Assembly (NCBI GenBank): GCA_035607415.1
Contig: DATNAQ010000096.1
Coordinates: forward strand, 1 to 64,000
Length of the DNA stretch: 64,000 nucleotides
Source of the DNA: JAQBQH01 sp035607415
GTDB taxonomy: Bacteria > Myxococcota_A > Polyangia > Palsa-1104
Reading direction: 5' to 3'
Made by a program: the position numbers and the translations under genes. Shown piece after piece: positions 7,193-15,948 of the stretch. Positions within the stretch are counted from its first letter, which is position 1. Every line of letters begins with the position of its first letter. The notes below the pieces were generated by a model. The model searched no databases. It saw only the letters and a list, made by a program, of their open reading frames with translations, and was not told the origin of the DNA.

Positions 7193-7736
7193 CGCGCCAT
7201 CGGCAGTCGGGCGCCAGGTCGACGGAGCAGTCGAGCTTGGTGACGGCGACGTCCTTGCCGCCGGCTTGATCCACGAGCTCGCTGAAGTAGCCCGTCAGGA
7301 TGCGACAGAACTCGCGCGAGCTGGCGGCGAAGTCGCGCAGGCTGACGATCGCCTGCCGCTCGCCGTCGAGCTCGACGGTGAGCTTGCCGGTGTCGTGGTA
7401 GTTCTGCCAGAGCGTGGCGCCGGAGCGGAGCGTGCGTTCGACGTCGCCGGTGCGGACGTGGGCGCGGTAGATGCCTGCGAGGTGCTCGCGCGCCGTCGAC
7501 CGGCCCATGAACACGAAGGGATCGCCGCCGCCCGGCGGCATGAGCCTACCGAGCGCGTTCAGAAGGTCCATCAGATCCAGCTCCGGATACCAGCTCGAGA
7601 CGAGGATTCGCTCTTCGAGATAGTGATGCAGCCGCGGCGCGAGGGCGGCGCGTGCCTGCTCGCGCGCCACGCGCAAGGCCTTCACGGCGCTCAGCATGTT
7701 GGTGCCCTTGACCTTCGCCTGTTTGCGATCGCGCAT
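7179..7736 (-). CDS. DUF2378/TIGR02265-like protein (myxobacterial paralog family)
   Basis: 185 residues, cytosolic. Hallmarks of the family are the KVKG near the N-terminus, SSWYPELDLMDLL, a GGGDPFVFMGR segment, and the end where a Cys-containing strand is followed by CRWRVTW (here DCSVDLAPDCRWRVTWT). Many paralogs occur in Myxococcus-type genomes; the function is unknown, and the fold may resemble small-molecule-binding V4R/haem-NO domains. Start: ATG 7736, because a perfect TATAAT lies 15 nt upstream, which excludes an earlier in-frame ATG at 7763. A second member of the family is encoded at 47765-48343. Confidence 0.6.
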   Translation of the reverse strand: MRDRKQAKVKGTNMLSAVKALRVAREQARAALAPRLHHYLEERILVSSWYPELDLMDLLNALGRLMPPGGGDPFVFMGRSTAREHLAGIYRAHVRTGDVERTLRSGATLWQNYHDTGKLTVELDGERQAIVSLRDFAASSREFCRILTGYFSELVDQAGGKDVAVTKLDCSVDLAPDCRWRVTWT

Positions 7737-7751
7737 GCTCGTCCCGCACCG

Positions 7752-7757
7752 ATTATA
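7752..7757 (-). promoter_or_regulatory. -10 box TATAAT of the DUF2378-like gene
   Basis: Perfect TATAAT on the minus strand, 15 nt before the ATG at 7736. It overlaps the TAA stop of the upstream DTW gene. No good -35 is seen. Confidence 0.45.
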
Positions 7758-8904
7758 TCGCACTTCCGGCCGCGAGCGCAGCGACGAGGCCGACGAGCGC
7801 CGCCAGGCGCCGTCCTCCGCGGCCCGCGAGATCGAGCGGATCGATCGGCAGCTTCAGACGGGCCACGCAATCTTCGAGCGTGCCGCCGGCCAGGCGCAGC
7901 GACGACTGGGTGAGCTCGCCGCGAAGATCGATGCGGCGCGTGGGAAGCGCCAGGCCCTCGGCCGCCGCCAGACGGGTGTAGAAGCTTCCCCATTGGACGA
8001 CCACACTGTCGGGCGGGCAGAACGCCTGCCACGATCGCCGCCACGACTCGACGCTGCCGCCGGCGGCGAGCCGCGCGGCGGGCAGCTCGATGTGCCGCGG
8101 CGTGAGCGGGGCGAGCGGGTGCCGCGGCGCCACCACCGCTTCGTAGCGCTCGCCCGTCGCCGGCCGACAGGCGACGAAGTGGACGATCTCCGGCTCGTGG
8201 CGCGCCGGATCGCGCGCCGGCCAGCCGTTGGCTTCGCCCTGAACGCAGACGAGGCGTGGCCATTCGGCGCCGAGGCGCATCGCCAGCGTCGGCCCTTGCG
8301 GGCGCGGCTTTCGTTCTCGCCGCTGGTGCCGGCTCGCGGCGACTTCGCTGGCGAAGCGCTCCTGGCGCTCGACCATCGCGTGGAAGGGCACGAGCAGCGG
8401 GTCGAACCGCTCGCCGTCGGGCTCGAGGATGTTGAGCACCTCGGTGAGCGCTTCGATCGTCGACACGCAGAAGTCGGCCGGCTCGCGCCGGATGCGGTCG
8501 TATGCGCTCGGGCGTCGCGGCGTGAACGCGATGCGCGGCAACGCCGCCAGCGCCGGGTTCACGCGCACGAGCGTACGCGCCTGCGACCAGGTGCCGTCGA
8601 CCACCACCAACGTGATCGGCTGCTCGAGCGGGAGCTCACGCACGTCGCGCGCGCCGGGGCCGGGGAACAGGAGGTAGCTCGGCGCCGCTCCGGCGAGCAC
8701 CGCGCGGACCACCGGGTCGTCGGCGAAGTCGATCCCCACGCGCAGGAGCGAATTGGGCAGCGCCAGCTGCGCCATCCGCGCCGTGCCGATGCCGACGCGC
8801 CGCTCGCGCGGATGCTGCAGCACCACCACCCGCGTTCGCGTCGGCAGCTCGGGGAGCTGCGCGCAGTAGCACACCACCTCCGGACGGCGGCAGCGCGCGC
8901 ACAC
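7753..8904 (-). CDS. DTW-domain tRNA-uridine aminocarboxypropyltransferase, long form
   Basis: Enzymes with this domain (TapT, DTWD1/2) transfer an aminocarboxypropyl group from SAM to uridine in tRNA. Visible are the N-terminal zinc-like C-x2-C-x6-C-x-C (CARCRRPEVVCYC), the HPRERR motif, and the name-giving D-G-T-W (VVDGTWSQART). It is 383 residues, much longer than the usual 200-230. The extra C-terminal 150 residues (TRRIDLRGELT, GGTLEDCVARLKLP, GRGGRRLAALV) look like a worn RNase H/DEDD-type fold. Start GTG 8904 puts the Cys motif at the N-terminus; a CTG at 8928 overlapping the upstream stop is the alternative. Confidence 0.75.
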   Translation of the reverse strand: MCARCRRPEVVCYCAQLPELPTRTRVVVLQHPRERRVGIGTARMAQLALPNSLLRVGIDFADDPVVRAVLAGAAPSYLLFPGPGARDVRELPLEQPITLVVVDGTWSQARTLVRVNPALAALPRIAFTPRRPSAYDRIRREPADFCVSTIEALTEVLNILEPDGERFDPLLVPFHAMVERQERFASEVAASRHQRRERKPRPQGPTLAMRLGAEWPRLVCVQGEANGWPARDPARHEPEIVHFVACRPATGERYEAVVAPRHPLAPLTPRHIELPAARLAAGGSVESWRRSWQAFCPPDSVVVQWGSFYTRLAAAEGLALPTRRIDLRGELTQSSLRLAGGTLEDCVARLKLPIDPLDLAGRGGRRLAALVGLVAALAAGSAI

Positions 8905-8924
8905 GACCCGGGTGACCGGCAGCG

Positions 8925-9626
8925 TCAGATCGACACGCCGCGCCGCTCGGGCGCATCTGCGCGGGCGAGATCGAGGTGGAGCGTGCGCGCCTTTTTGCAC
9001 ATGCGCGCCGAGCGATCGACCCCAATCGCGTCGAGCCCGACGGCGTTGGCGACGGCCAGGACCGTACCCCAGCCGCAGAACGGATCGACCACGGTGCGCG
9101 TCGGCGTGTCTCTCTGCACGACCTCGCACGCTGCGAGGCAGGCGTTGACGCCCATCGCGCGCGGCCCGGGGCGGAATCCGCCGTCGGGCAGGACGTCGGC
9201 GGTCGCGCGTCGTGGCGGGCGGGCCGTGCGCGCGAACCCGATGAGGTGGGCGTAGCTGGCGCGTCCCGAGGTGAGGGTGCCGGGCGGCACGCGGCAGACG
9301 ATCTTGTGGAAGACGAGCATCATCCCGGTATCGACGGCGGCGGCGGCGACGAGCGCGCCCTTGTCGACCCATACGCCGTGATGGCGGATGTCGCTCTGGA
9401 AGAAGATGGCGACACCGTCGTCGGCGACGCAGCCCATGGCCGCGCGCGCCGCAGCGATGAACCAATGGCGCCAGCCGTCGAAGCCGAGCCCGGGCAGCTC
9501 CGAGACGTCGGGCAGCGACGTCACCACGCTGGCGCCGGCGATCCGTCCTTGCGCGGCGAGCCAGGGGATGGCGTCGCCGTGGTGGACGGTCCGCCGCGGG
9601 ACGCCCGGAGTCTCTTGCATCGCCAT
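8925..9626 (-). CDS. SAM-dependent methyltransferase with a non-canonical motif IV
   Basis: 233 residues, Rossmann-type. The SAM-binding motif is DPFCGWGTVLAVANAVG followed by an acidic GVDRS. At the place where amino-methyltransferases carry D/N/S-P-P-Y this protein has SLPD (VVTSLPDVSEL), so the target may not be a base amino group. It directly precedes the DTW gene; the TGA stop and the start region of that gene nearly touch, so both may act in RNA modification. Start ATG 9626; an ATG at 9620 is possible. The name DNA methylase would be too strong. Confidence 0.6.
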   Translation of the reverse strand: MAMQETPGVPRRTVHHGDAIPWLAAQGRIAGASVVTSLPDVSELPGLGFDGWRHWFIAAARAAMGCVADDGVAIFFQSDIRHHGVWVDKGALVAAAAVDTGMMLVFHKIVCRVPPGTLTSGRASYAHLIGFARTARPPRRATADVLPDGGFRPGPRAMGVNACLAACEVVQRDTPTRTVVDPFCGWGTVLAVANAVGLDAIGVDRSARMCKKARTLHLDLARADAPERRGVSI

Positions 9627-9652
9627 CGATGCTAGCTTAACGCTTTGCCGCG

Positions 9653-11566
9653 ATGATCAGTATCTCCAAGCTCGGCAAGTCGTTCGGCGGACGCACGCTG
9701 TTCGACGACGTCTCCTTGCAGCTCAATGCCGGCGCGCGCTACGGCCTGGTCGGCGCCAATGGATCGGGCAAGACGACGCTCCTACGCATCCTGGCGGGCG
9801 ACGAGCCGGCGTCGCAGGGGAGCTTCACCATCGCGCCGGGCGCGCGCGTCGGCGTCCTCCGGCAGGATCGGTTTCTCGACGACAGCAAGATCATCGGCGA
9901 CCTGGCGATGATGGGGGAAGCCAAGGTGTGGTCGGCGCTGCAGGAGCGCGCGCGGATCGTCGATCACGGCGAGGGCGATCCCAATCGGTTGGCCGAGCTC
10001 GAGGACACGCTCGCGCACTTCGACGGCTATACGCTCGAGGCGCGCGCCACCGCCGTGCTCGAGGGCCTCGGCATCCCCAAGGCCGTGCATCGCCAGCCGC
10101 TGTCGACGCTGTCGGGCGGGTTCAAGCTGCGCGTGCTGCTGGCGCAGGTGCTCATCGGCGGCCCCGACGTGCTGTTTCTCGACGAGCCGACCAACCACCT
10201 CGACATCCTCTCGATCCGCTGGCTGGAGAAGTTCCTCGCCGCACACCGCGGCGTGGCGCTGGTGATCTCGCACGATCAGCGCTTCCTCGACAACGTGGCG
10301 ACACACATCCTCGACGTCGATTACGGGACGATCCTTCCGTACACCGGGAACTACGCCGCCTTCTTGCAGCAGAAGCAGGCCGTCCGCACGCAGAAGGAGG
10401 GCGAGATCGAGCGCGCCGAGAAGGAGATCGCGCACAAACGCGCGTTCGTGGAGCGCTTCGGCGCCAAGGCGACCAAGGCCAAGCAGGCGCAGAGCCGTCT
10501 CAAACAGATCGAGCGCATCGAGGTCGAAGAGCTCAAGGAGAGCTCGCGTCGATCGCCGCTGTTCCGCTTTGTGCCCGAGCGTCCGAGCGGCAAGGACGTG
10601 CTCGAAGTCGCGGGGCTGCGCAAAGCCTACGGCGACAACCAGGTGCTGCGCGACATGTCCTTCGTCATTCGTCGCGGCGAGAAGGTGGCGCTTATCGGTC
10701 CCAACGGCCTCGGCAAGTCGACGCTGCTCAAGATCGTCACCGGCCACGTCGAGGCCGATGGCGGCGTCGTCAAGCTCGGCCACGAGGTGCGCATCGGATA
10801 CTTCGCGCAGGATCACCACGACGTCTTGAAGGACGAAGCGCGGTCGCCGCTCGATTACATCTGGGAGGTCTGCCCCGGCGAAGGCACGGCGTACGTGCGC
10901 GGGCAGCTCGGACGCGTGCTCTTCTCCGGCGAGGACGCGGAAAAGCGGATCGGATCGCTGTCGGGCGGCGAGGCGGCGCGCCTGATCTTCTGCCGCCTCA
11001 TCGTCGAGCGCCCCAACGTGCTGATCCTCGACGAGCCGACCAACCATCTCGACATCGAGGCCATTCAGTCACTGGCCGAGGGGCTGCGTGAGTACGAAGG
11101 GACGCTGCTGTTCGTCTCGCACGATCGCTGGTTGGTGTCGAAGCTGGCCACGCGCATCATCGAGCTGACCCCGACGGGGCCGCGCGATTTTCCCGGGACC
11201 TTCGCCGAGTATCTCGCGCGCAGCGGCGACGATCACCTCGACGCGGAGGCCGTGCTCGCGCGGGTGCCGGCCGTCACCAAGGCGAAGTCGCCCGACAAGA
11301 GCGCGGCGTGGGAGGCGGAAAAACGCGAGCGCAATCGCATCGCCGCGCTGCCGGCCAAGCGCGACAAGCTGGTCGCGCGCATCGATGCCGCCGAGGAGCG
11401 CCGGAAGCAGATCGCCGCGCTCTACGCGGATCCGACGTTCTATCAGCGTACGCCGCAAGCGGAGATCGATCGGTTGGTGAGCGAGAGCGCGCAGCTCGAC
11501 GAAGAGATCGAGAGGCTCGTCGCCGAGTGGGAAGCGATCGAAGCGGAGATCAGCGCGAGCGGCTGA
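9653..11566 (+). CDS. ABC-F family ATP-binding protein
   Basis: 637-residue soluble protein with two ABC ATPase domains and no membrane part, so not a transporter; ABC-F proteins act on the ribosome. The first domain has Walker A GANGSGKTT (residues about 34-42), signature LSGGFKLRV and Walker B VLFLDEPTNHLD. The second has GPNGLGKST, LSGGEAARL and VLILDEPTNHLD. Between them lies the charged linker helix (KEGEIERAEKEIAHKRAF) typical of the class, and the C-terminus is a charged coiled coil. It is nearest in layout to Uup/YbiT-type members. It is divergent from the methyltransferase gene with a 26-bp gap, so both promoters overlap neighbouring coding sequence. Confidence 0.88.
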   Translation: MISISKLGKSFGGRTLFDDVSLQLNAGARYGLVGANGSGKTTLLRILAGDEPASQGSFTIAPGARVGVLRQDRFLDDSKIIGDLAMMGEAKVWSALQERARIVDHGEGDPNRLAELEDTLAHFDGYTLEARATAVLEGLGIPKAVHRQPLSTLSGGFKLRVLLAQVLIGGPDVLFLDEPTNHLDILSIRWLEKFLAAHRGVALVISHDQRFLDNVATHILDVDYGTILPYTGNYAAFLQQKQAVRTQKEGEIERAEKEIAHKRAFVERFGAKATKAKQAQSRLKQIERIEVEELKESSRRSPLFRFVPERPSGKDVLEVAGLRKAYGDNQVLRDMSFVIRRGEKVALIGPNGLGKSTLLKIVTGHVEADGGVVKLGHEVRIGYFAQDHHDVLKDEARSPLDYIWEVCPGEGTAYVRGQLGRVLFSGEDAEKRIGSLSGGEAARLIFCRLIVERPNVLILDEPTNHLDIEAIQSLAEGLREYEGTLLFVSHDRWLVSKLATRIIELTPTGPRDFPGTFAEYLARSGDDHLDAEAVLARVPAVTKAKSPDKSAAWEAEKRERNRIAALPAKRDKLVARIDAAEERRKQIAALYADPTFYQRTPQAEIDRLVSESAQLDEEIERLVAEWEAIEAEISASG

Positions 11567-11576
11567 CGCGCGGGTC

Positions 11577-11589
11577 GGGGCGCCGCCCC
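11577..11589 (+). terminator. Weak GC hairpin after the ABC-F gene
   Basis: GGGGC, a 3-nt loop and GCCCC beginning 11 bp after the stop codon, with no T-run. It may help end transcription before the kinase promoter. Confidence 0.2.
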
Positions 11590-11603
11590 ACACCGGTACG
11601 ATC

Positions 11604-11633
11604 TTGCGTGACGCGGAGGCTCGTGGGTATCCT
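11604..11633 (+). promoter_or_regulatory. Promoter of the kinase/cyclase-like/NB-ARC gene
   Basis: TTGCGT (11604-11609), an 18-bp spacer and TATCCT (11628-11633). The start codon is 15 nt further on, leaving a leader of only a few nucleotides. Confidence 0.35.
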
Positions 11634-11647
11634 CGCCGGGCGCGCGC

Positions 11648-14600
11648 ATGGGCGACGACCACTCGAAACCCCCCGCCTTCCGGGCGACGGGCGGATCCTC
11701 GGACTCGCGAGACGCGGCGGGCATTCCGACCGTGTCGATGATCCGGGGTGGGCGCGCCATCGAAGACCTGAGCGGCACGCGCATCGCCCACTTTCGGCTC
11801 ATCGAGATCATCGGCAGCGGCGGAATGGGCGTGGTCTACCGGGCCGAAGACGAGAACCTGCAGCGTCGCGTGGCGATCAAGCTGCTGCGTGCCAGGCCGC
11901 TCGCGGAGGCGGAGGCGCGCGCGCGCTTCATCGACGAGGCGCGCGCCGCGGCCGCGGTGTCGCACGCCAATGTCGCCGCCATCTATGAAGTGGGCGAGGA
12001 CGCGGGCCGGGTCTACATCGCGATGGAGCTGGTGGAGGGCCAATCGCTGCTCGCCCGGCTCGTTGCCATGCCTCCGCTCGACGAGGCGATGCGGCTGGCG
12101 CTGCAGATCGCGCAGGGCCTGGCGCGCGCGCACGACAAAGGCGTGCTGCATCGCGATCTCAAGCCCGACAACGTGATGGTGGACGCCGAAGGTCGGGTGC
12201 GAATCCTCGACTTCGGCCTGAGCAAGCGCTTCCTCCCGCTCGAGCAGCCTGTCGACGACGCCGCCGAGTCGAACCGCATGACGCGCGTCGGCCAGGTGAT
12301 CGGAACGCCCGGCTACATGTCGCCCGAGCAGGCGCTCGGGCTCGAGGTCGACCAGCGCACCGACATCTACTCGTTCGGCGTGATCCTCTATGAGCTGGCG
12401 ACCTGCACGCAGCTGTTCGGTGGAGAGACGCCCGAGCAGGTCGCGGCTGCGATGATCGCCGATCCCGAGCCTCCGTCGGAGCGCAACCCGCGCGTCGGGC
12501 CGGAGCTGGAGCGGCTCATCCTGCGCTGCCTGGCGCGCTCGCCCGCCGACCGCTTCGCGAGCGCGCACGAGATCTGCGCCGCGCTCGAGCGCCTCGGCGT
12601 GATCGGGCGCAGCGACACGCCGGCGCCGCCGCTGCCGGAGATGCCGTCGGGGACGGTGACGCTCTTGCAAGTCGATCTCGCGGCGGGCGACGAGCTCGTC
12701 GAGCGGCTGGGTGATCGCGCGGCACCCGCCGTCGCGCGCCACCGCGCGTTGGTGCGTCGTGCGGTCGGCGCGCATGGCGGATATCTCGTCGATGGCCCCA
12801 CCGTGAGCGGCGAGCATCCGCTGAGCGGGCAGGGGAGCCTCGCGGCGTTCCCGTCGGCGCGCGAAGCGGTGCTGGCGGCCATCGCGCTCCACGTCGCGCA
12901 CCGGCAGGAGCGCTGGCCCGACGACGTCGCCGTCACCGTGCGCGTGGGGCTGCACACCGGCGAGCCGCGGCTCGTCAACGGGCGCTACGTCGGGCTCGAC
13001 GTGCATCGCGCGACCCGCATCGCCGCGGCGGCGTCGGCCGGCCAGGTGCTGCTCTCGGCGAGCACGTGGGAGCAGGTCAAGCAGGCCGACCTGGGCGGCG
13101 CGACCGGCCACGATCTCGGCACCCACCGCCTCGACGAGCTGCGCTACCCGGAGCACCTCTACACGCTCGCCGTCGACGGTGTGGCGAGCGGCGAGAGGCT
13201 CATCGCCGCCCATCGGCCGAACAACCTGCCCGCGCAGGCGACCGCCTTCGTCGGCCGACAGCGGCAGCTCGGCGAGGTGTGCGGGCTGGTCCGCCGCGCC
13301 GACGTTCGCCTGGTCACGCTCACCGGCCCCGGTGGCACCGGCAAGACGCGCCTCTCCATCGAGGTCGCGCGCGCGCTCGCCGAGGAGTTCCCGGCGGGCG
13401 TCTACCAGGTCCTGCTGGCGCCGGTCTCGGATCCGGCGCTCGTGCCCGCGCTCGTCGCCGAGACCATCGGCGTGCCGGAGCGGCCCGGGCATCCGGCGCT
13501 CGAAGCGATCAAGGCAGCGATCGGCAGCGGCTCCATGCTGCTCGTGCTCGACAACTTCGAGCAGATCACCGCCGCCGCTCCTGCCGTCGCCGAGCTCCTG
13601 ACCGCCTGCGCGAACCTCAAGGTCCTCGCCACCAGCCGTGAGCCGCTCAAGCTGCGCTTCGAGCGCGAGTACCCGGTGCCTGCGCTCGAGCTTCCGGCGG
13701 GTCCCGAAGCGGACGTCCTGTCCTGCGAATCGGCGCGGCTGTTCGTCGATCGCATCCGCGCCGTGCGGCCGGACTTCGCCGTCACTCCGGAAACGGCCCC
13801 GCACATCGCCGCCATCTGCACGCGGCTCGAGGGGCTGCCGCTGGCCATCGAGCTTGCCGCCTCGCGCATGAAGATGCTGTCGCTGTCGTCGCTGCGCGAG
13901 CGCCTGCGCGATCGGCTGGGCTTCCTCCGCGGCGACGCTCGAGATCGCGAGGCGCGCCACCAGACGCTGCGCGCGACCATCGACTGGAGCTACCAGCTCC
14001 TCGACGAGGCCGACCGCATCCTGTTCCGCCGCGTCGCGGTCTTCGCCGGCGGCTTCGACATCGAGACGGCCGAGGCGGTGTGCGTGCTGCCCTCCGACGC
14101 GTCGCTCGACGTCTTCGACCGCCTGGCTTCGCTCAGCGACAAGAGCCTGCTCCGGCGCGGCGAGGTCGAGGGTGAGCCGCGGCTCGACATGCTGCAGACC
14201 ATCCGCGAGTACGCGCTCGACGAGCTGCGGGCGACACCCGAGGCCGAGCCGCTGCGCGCGCGCCACGCCGCACACTTCGTCGCCCTCGCCGATGCGCTCG
14301 GTCCTTCGCTGATGGGCGCCGACCAGCGGCGCTCGACCGGCCAGCTCCTGACCGAGGCGCAGAACGTCCGCGCCGCCCTGGCCTGGGCCGTCGAGCAGCC
14401 GGCGGCCGAGGACACCATCCGTTTGCTGCGCGCGCTGCTCTGGTACTGGCTCTTGCACGGCCACCTCACCGAGGCGCGCGAGTGGACGACGCGCGCGCTC
14501 GCGCAGACGCGCAGCTCCGGCCGCACGCGCGAGCGCGCCCAGGTGCTCGAGATCGCCGCGCTCAGCAGCCTCGTCTGCGGCGATTTCGCGTCGGCGCTGG

Positions 14601-15277
14601 TGCACGCCGACGAGGGCGTCGCCATCTGGCGCGAGCAGGGGGACATGGCGGGCGCCGCGCGCTCCCAGATCGTGCTCGGGCTGACCGGCGTCGTGCTCGG
14701 CAGGAACCCCGACGGGCCGCAGCTCGTCGAGCAGGCGATGATCGCGTGCCGCGCCAGCGGCGATGCCTTCGGCGCGGCCTTCGCGTCGAACGTGCTCGGC
14801 GAGCTGGCCCGCGCCACCGGCCGCTTCGCCGAGGCGCGCACGGCGTACGAAGAGGCGATTCGTCTCTTCCGGCAGACCGGCAACATCGTGTTCCCCAGCC
14901 TGTTCGCGGTGAACCTGGCGCATTGCCACCTTCACGAGGGTGACTGGCGCGCGGCGGCCGCGCTGCTCGCCGAGACGCTCGAGATGGGGGTGGGCTTCAA
15001 CTACCCGCTGCACATCTCCTATTACCTCGCGTCGATGGCGTGCGTGGCGGTGGTGCGCGATCGACCGATCGACGGCATCCGCCTCTTCGGCGCGTTCGAG
15101 GCGCTGAACGCGTCGCTCGGCGCCGAGGTGGGGCCGCAAGACCAGGCGGTGTTCGACGGCTATGTCGCGGCCGCCAGGCGCGCGTTGGGCGAGGCGGTCG
15201 TCGCCGAGGAATGGAAGCGCGGCGCGAGCTGGACCCGCGATCAGGCGATCGCGGCGACGCTCACGCTGCGCGACTAA
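11648..15277 (+). CDS. Ser/Thr kinase - cyclase-like - NB-ARC ATPase - TPR fusion regulator
   Basis: 1209 residues, cytosolic. Kinase domain at about 48-312: GSGGMG, VAIK with K78, HRDLKPDN (168-175), DFG (188-190). Residues about 335-475 resemble a class III nucleotide cyclase (RVGLHTGEP, GQVLLSAS). Its second metal site has GQGS (395-398) instead of the usual G-D, and the usual N-R pair reads HRATR, so it is probably inactive. An NB-ARC/AAA-type ATPase follows, with Walker A GPGGTGKT (560-567) and LLVLDNFEQI, and then TPR-like helices to the end. This resembles AfsR/SARP-like sensor ATPases joined to a kinase. It converges with the RiPP operon, with a 4-bp overlap of stops. Confidence 0.85.
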   Translation: MGDDHSKPPAFRATGGSSDSRDAAGIPTVSMIRGGRAIEDLSGTRIAHFRLIEIIGSGGMGVVYRAEDENLQRRVAIKLLRARPLAEAEARARFIDEARAAAAVSHANVAAIYEVGEDAGRVYIAMELVEGQSLLARLVAMPPLDEAMRLALQIAQGLARAHDKGVLHRDLKPDNVMVDAEGRVRILDFGLSKRFLPLEQPVDDAAESNRMTRVGQVIGTPGYMSPEQALGLEVDQRTDIYSFGVILYELATCTQLFGGETPEQVAAAMIADPEPPSERNPRVGPELERLILRCLARSPADRFASAHEICAALERLGVIGRSDTPAPPLPEMPSGTVTLLQVDLAAGDELVERLGDRAAPAVARHRALVRRAVGAHGGYLVDGPTVSGEHPLSGQGSLAAFPSAREAVLAAIALHVAHRQERWPDDVAVTVRVGLHTGEPRLVNGRYVGLDVHRATRIAAAASAGQVLLSASTWEQVKQADLGGATGHDLGTHRLDELRYPEHLYTLAVDGVASGERLIAAHRPNNLPAQATAFVGRQRQLGEVCGLVRRADVRLVTLTGPGGTGKTRLSIEVARALAEEFPAGVYQVLLAPVSDPALVPALVAETIGVPERPGHPALEAIKAAIGSGSMLLVLDNFEQITAAAPAVAELLTACANLKVLATSREPLKLRFEREYPVPALELPAGPEADVLSCESARLFVDRIRAVRPDFAVTPETAPHIAAICTRLEGLPLAIELAASRMKMLSLSSLRERLRDRLGFLRGDARDREARHQTLRATIDWSYQLLDEADRILFRRVAVFAGGFDIETAEAVCVLPSDASLDVFDRLASLSDKSLLRRGEVEGEPRLDMLQTIREYALDELRATPEAEPLRARHAAHFVALADALGPSLMGADQRRSTGQLLTEAQNVRAALAWAVEQPAAEDTIRLLRALLWYWLLHGHLTEAREWTTRALAQTRSSGRTRERAQVLEIAALSSLVCGDFASALVHADEGVAIWREQGDMAGAARSQIVLGLTGVVLGRNPDGPQLVEQAMIACRASGDAFGAAFASNVLGELARATGRFAEARTAYEEAIRLFRQTGNIVFPSLFAVNLAHCHLHEGDWRAAAALLAETLEMGVGFNYPLHISYYLASMACVAVVRDRPIDGIRLFGAFEALNASLGAEVGPQDQAVFDGYVAAARRALGEAVVAEEWKRGASWTRDQAIAATLTLRD

Positions 15278-15948
15278 TCGCGTCCGGACGATGCGGTGAT
15301 CGCCAGGATGCACTCCGCGAGCGACGCCGCGGTGTGAGCGAGGCTGACGCCGATCGCATCCTTGTGCGTTCGCGCCAGCGGGAGGCGATCGGCGAGCCGA
15401 TCGAGCTCCGCGCGATGGTCCGCATCGAGCCGCCCATGGTGGCGCATCGTGCGGAACGCCGCCTCGGGGAACCCCGAGCGGGCGCGCAGCTCGTCGAGGA
15501 AACCGTCGGCGTCGGCGGGGCCGTCCTCGAGCACGAAGAGGTAACCGAGGAGCGCCACCGGGTGGTGATGCTCGATCCAATAGTATTGCGCGCCCACGAG
15601 CGCTGCCGTGTGCGCCGGTGGGACGCACTCGAGCGCCGCGTCGCGGCCTACGCCCGCTGCGTCGAGATCTTCGAGCGCCCACGCATCGTGACCGCGCTCC
15701 TCGTCGATGTGGGCGGTGAGGTACTCGGCCAGGCCGGCGCACACCGGGTCTGACGAGGCGCGCTCGAGGGAGCGCACGCGCGCCGCCTGCATCAGAGGCA
15801 CGCTCGCTCGAATCACGTGGTGCAGATGGATCAAAAAGCGGCCATAGGCGCGCGCCTGATCGCGCTCGGCCCACAACCGATCGAGCGTCGCATCGAGCGG
15901 GCGGCGCATCCATTCCAGCTTCGCGCGCAACACGCGGCTGTAGGTCAT
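15274..15948 (-). CDS. Haem-oxygenase-like diiron oxidase candidate of the RiPP operon
   Basis: 224 residues, all-helical, of the iron-containing redox enzyme type (HDO superfamily, as in CADD and UndA). Likely metal ligands are E83 and H87 (HIDEERGHD), E141 (FVLEDGP), and H171-x3-D175-x2-H178 (HHGRLDADH); the last pattern and its distance from E141 match the spacing I know from CADD. Such enzymes use O2 for oxidative cleavage, N-oxidation or decarboxylation. It is the last gene of the operon, and its ATG overlaps the stop of the hydrolase gene (ATGA, 15945-15948). With a radical SAM maturase upstream, the natural guess is a second modification of the same peptide. Confidence 0.7.
   Translation of the reverse strand: MTYSRVLRAKLEWMRRPLDATLDRLWAERDQARAYGRFLIHLHHVIRASVPLMQAARVRSLERASSDPVCAGLAEYLTAHIDEERGHDAWALEDLDAAGVGRDAALECVPPAHTAALVGAQYYWIEHHHPVALLGYLFVLEDGPADADGFLDELRARSGFPEAAFRTMRHHGRLDADHRAELDRLADRLPLARTHKDAIGVSLAHTAASLAECILAITASSGRD

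Noticed and set aside
7753..9465. DTW protein read as one 570-aa protein reaching to 9465
   Set aside because: The part above about 8930 has no protein-like character and covers the methyltransferase gene in another frame; the DTW protein starts near 8904.
12660..13070. Cyclase part of the large kinase as an active adenylate cyclase
   Set aside because: The second metal-binding Asp and the Asn of the transition-state pair are not present.
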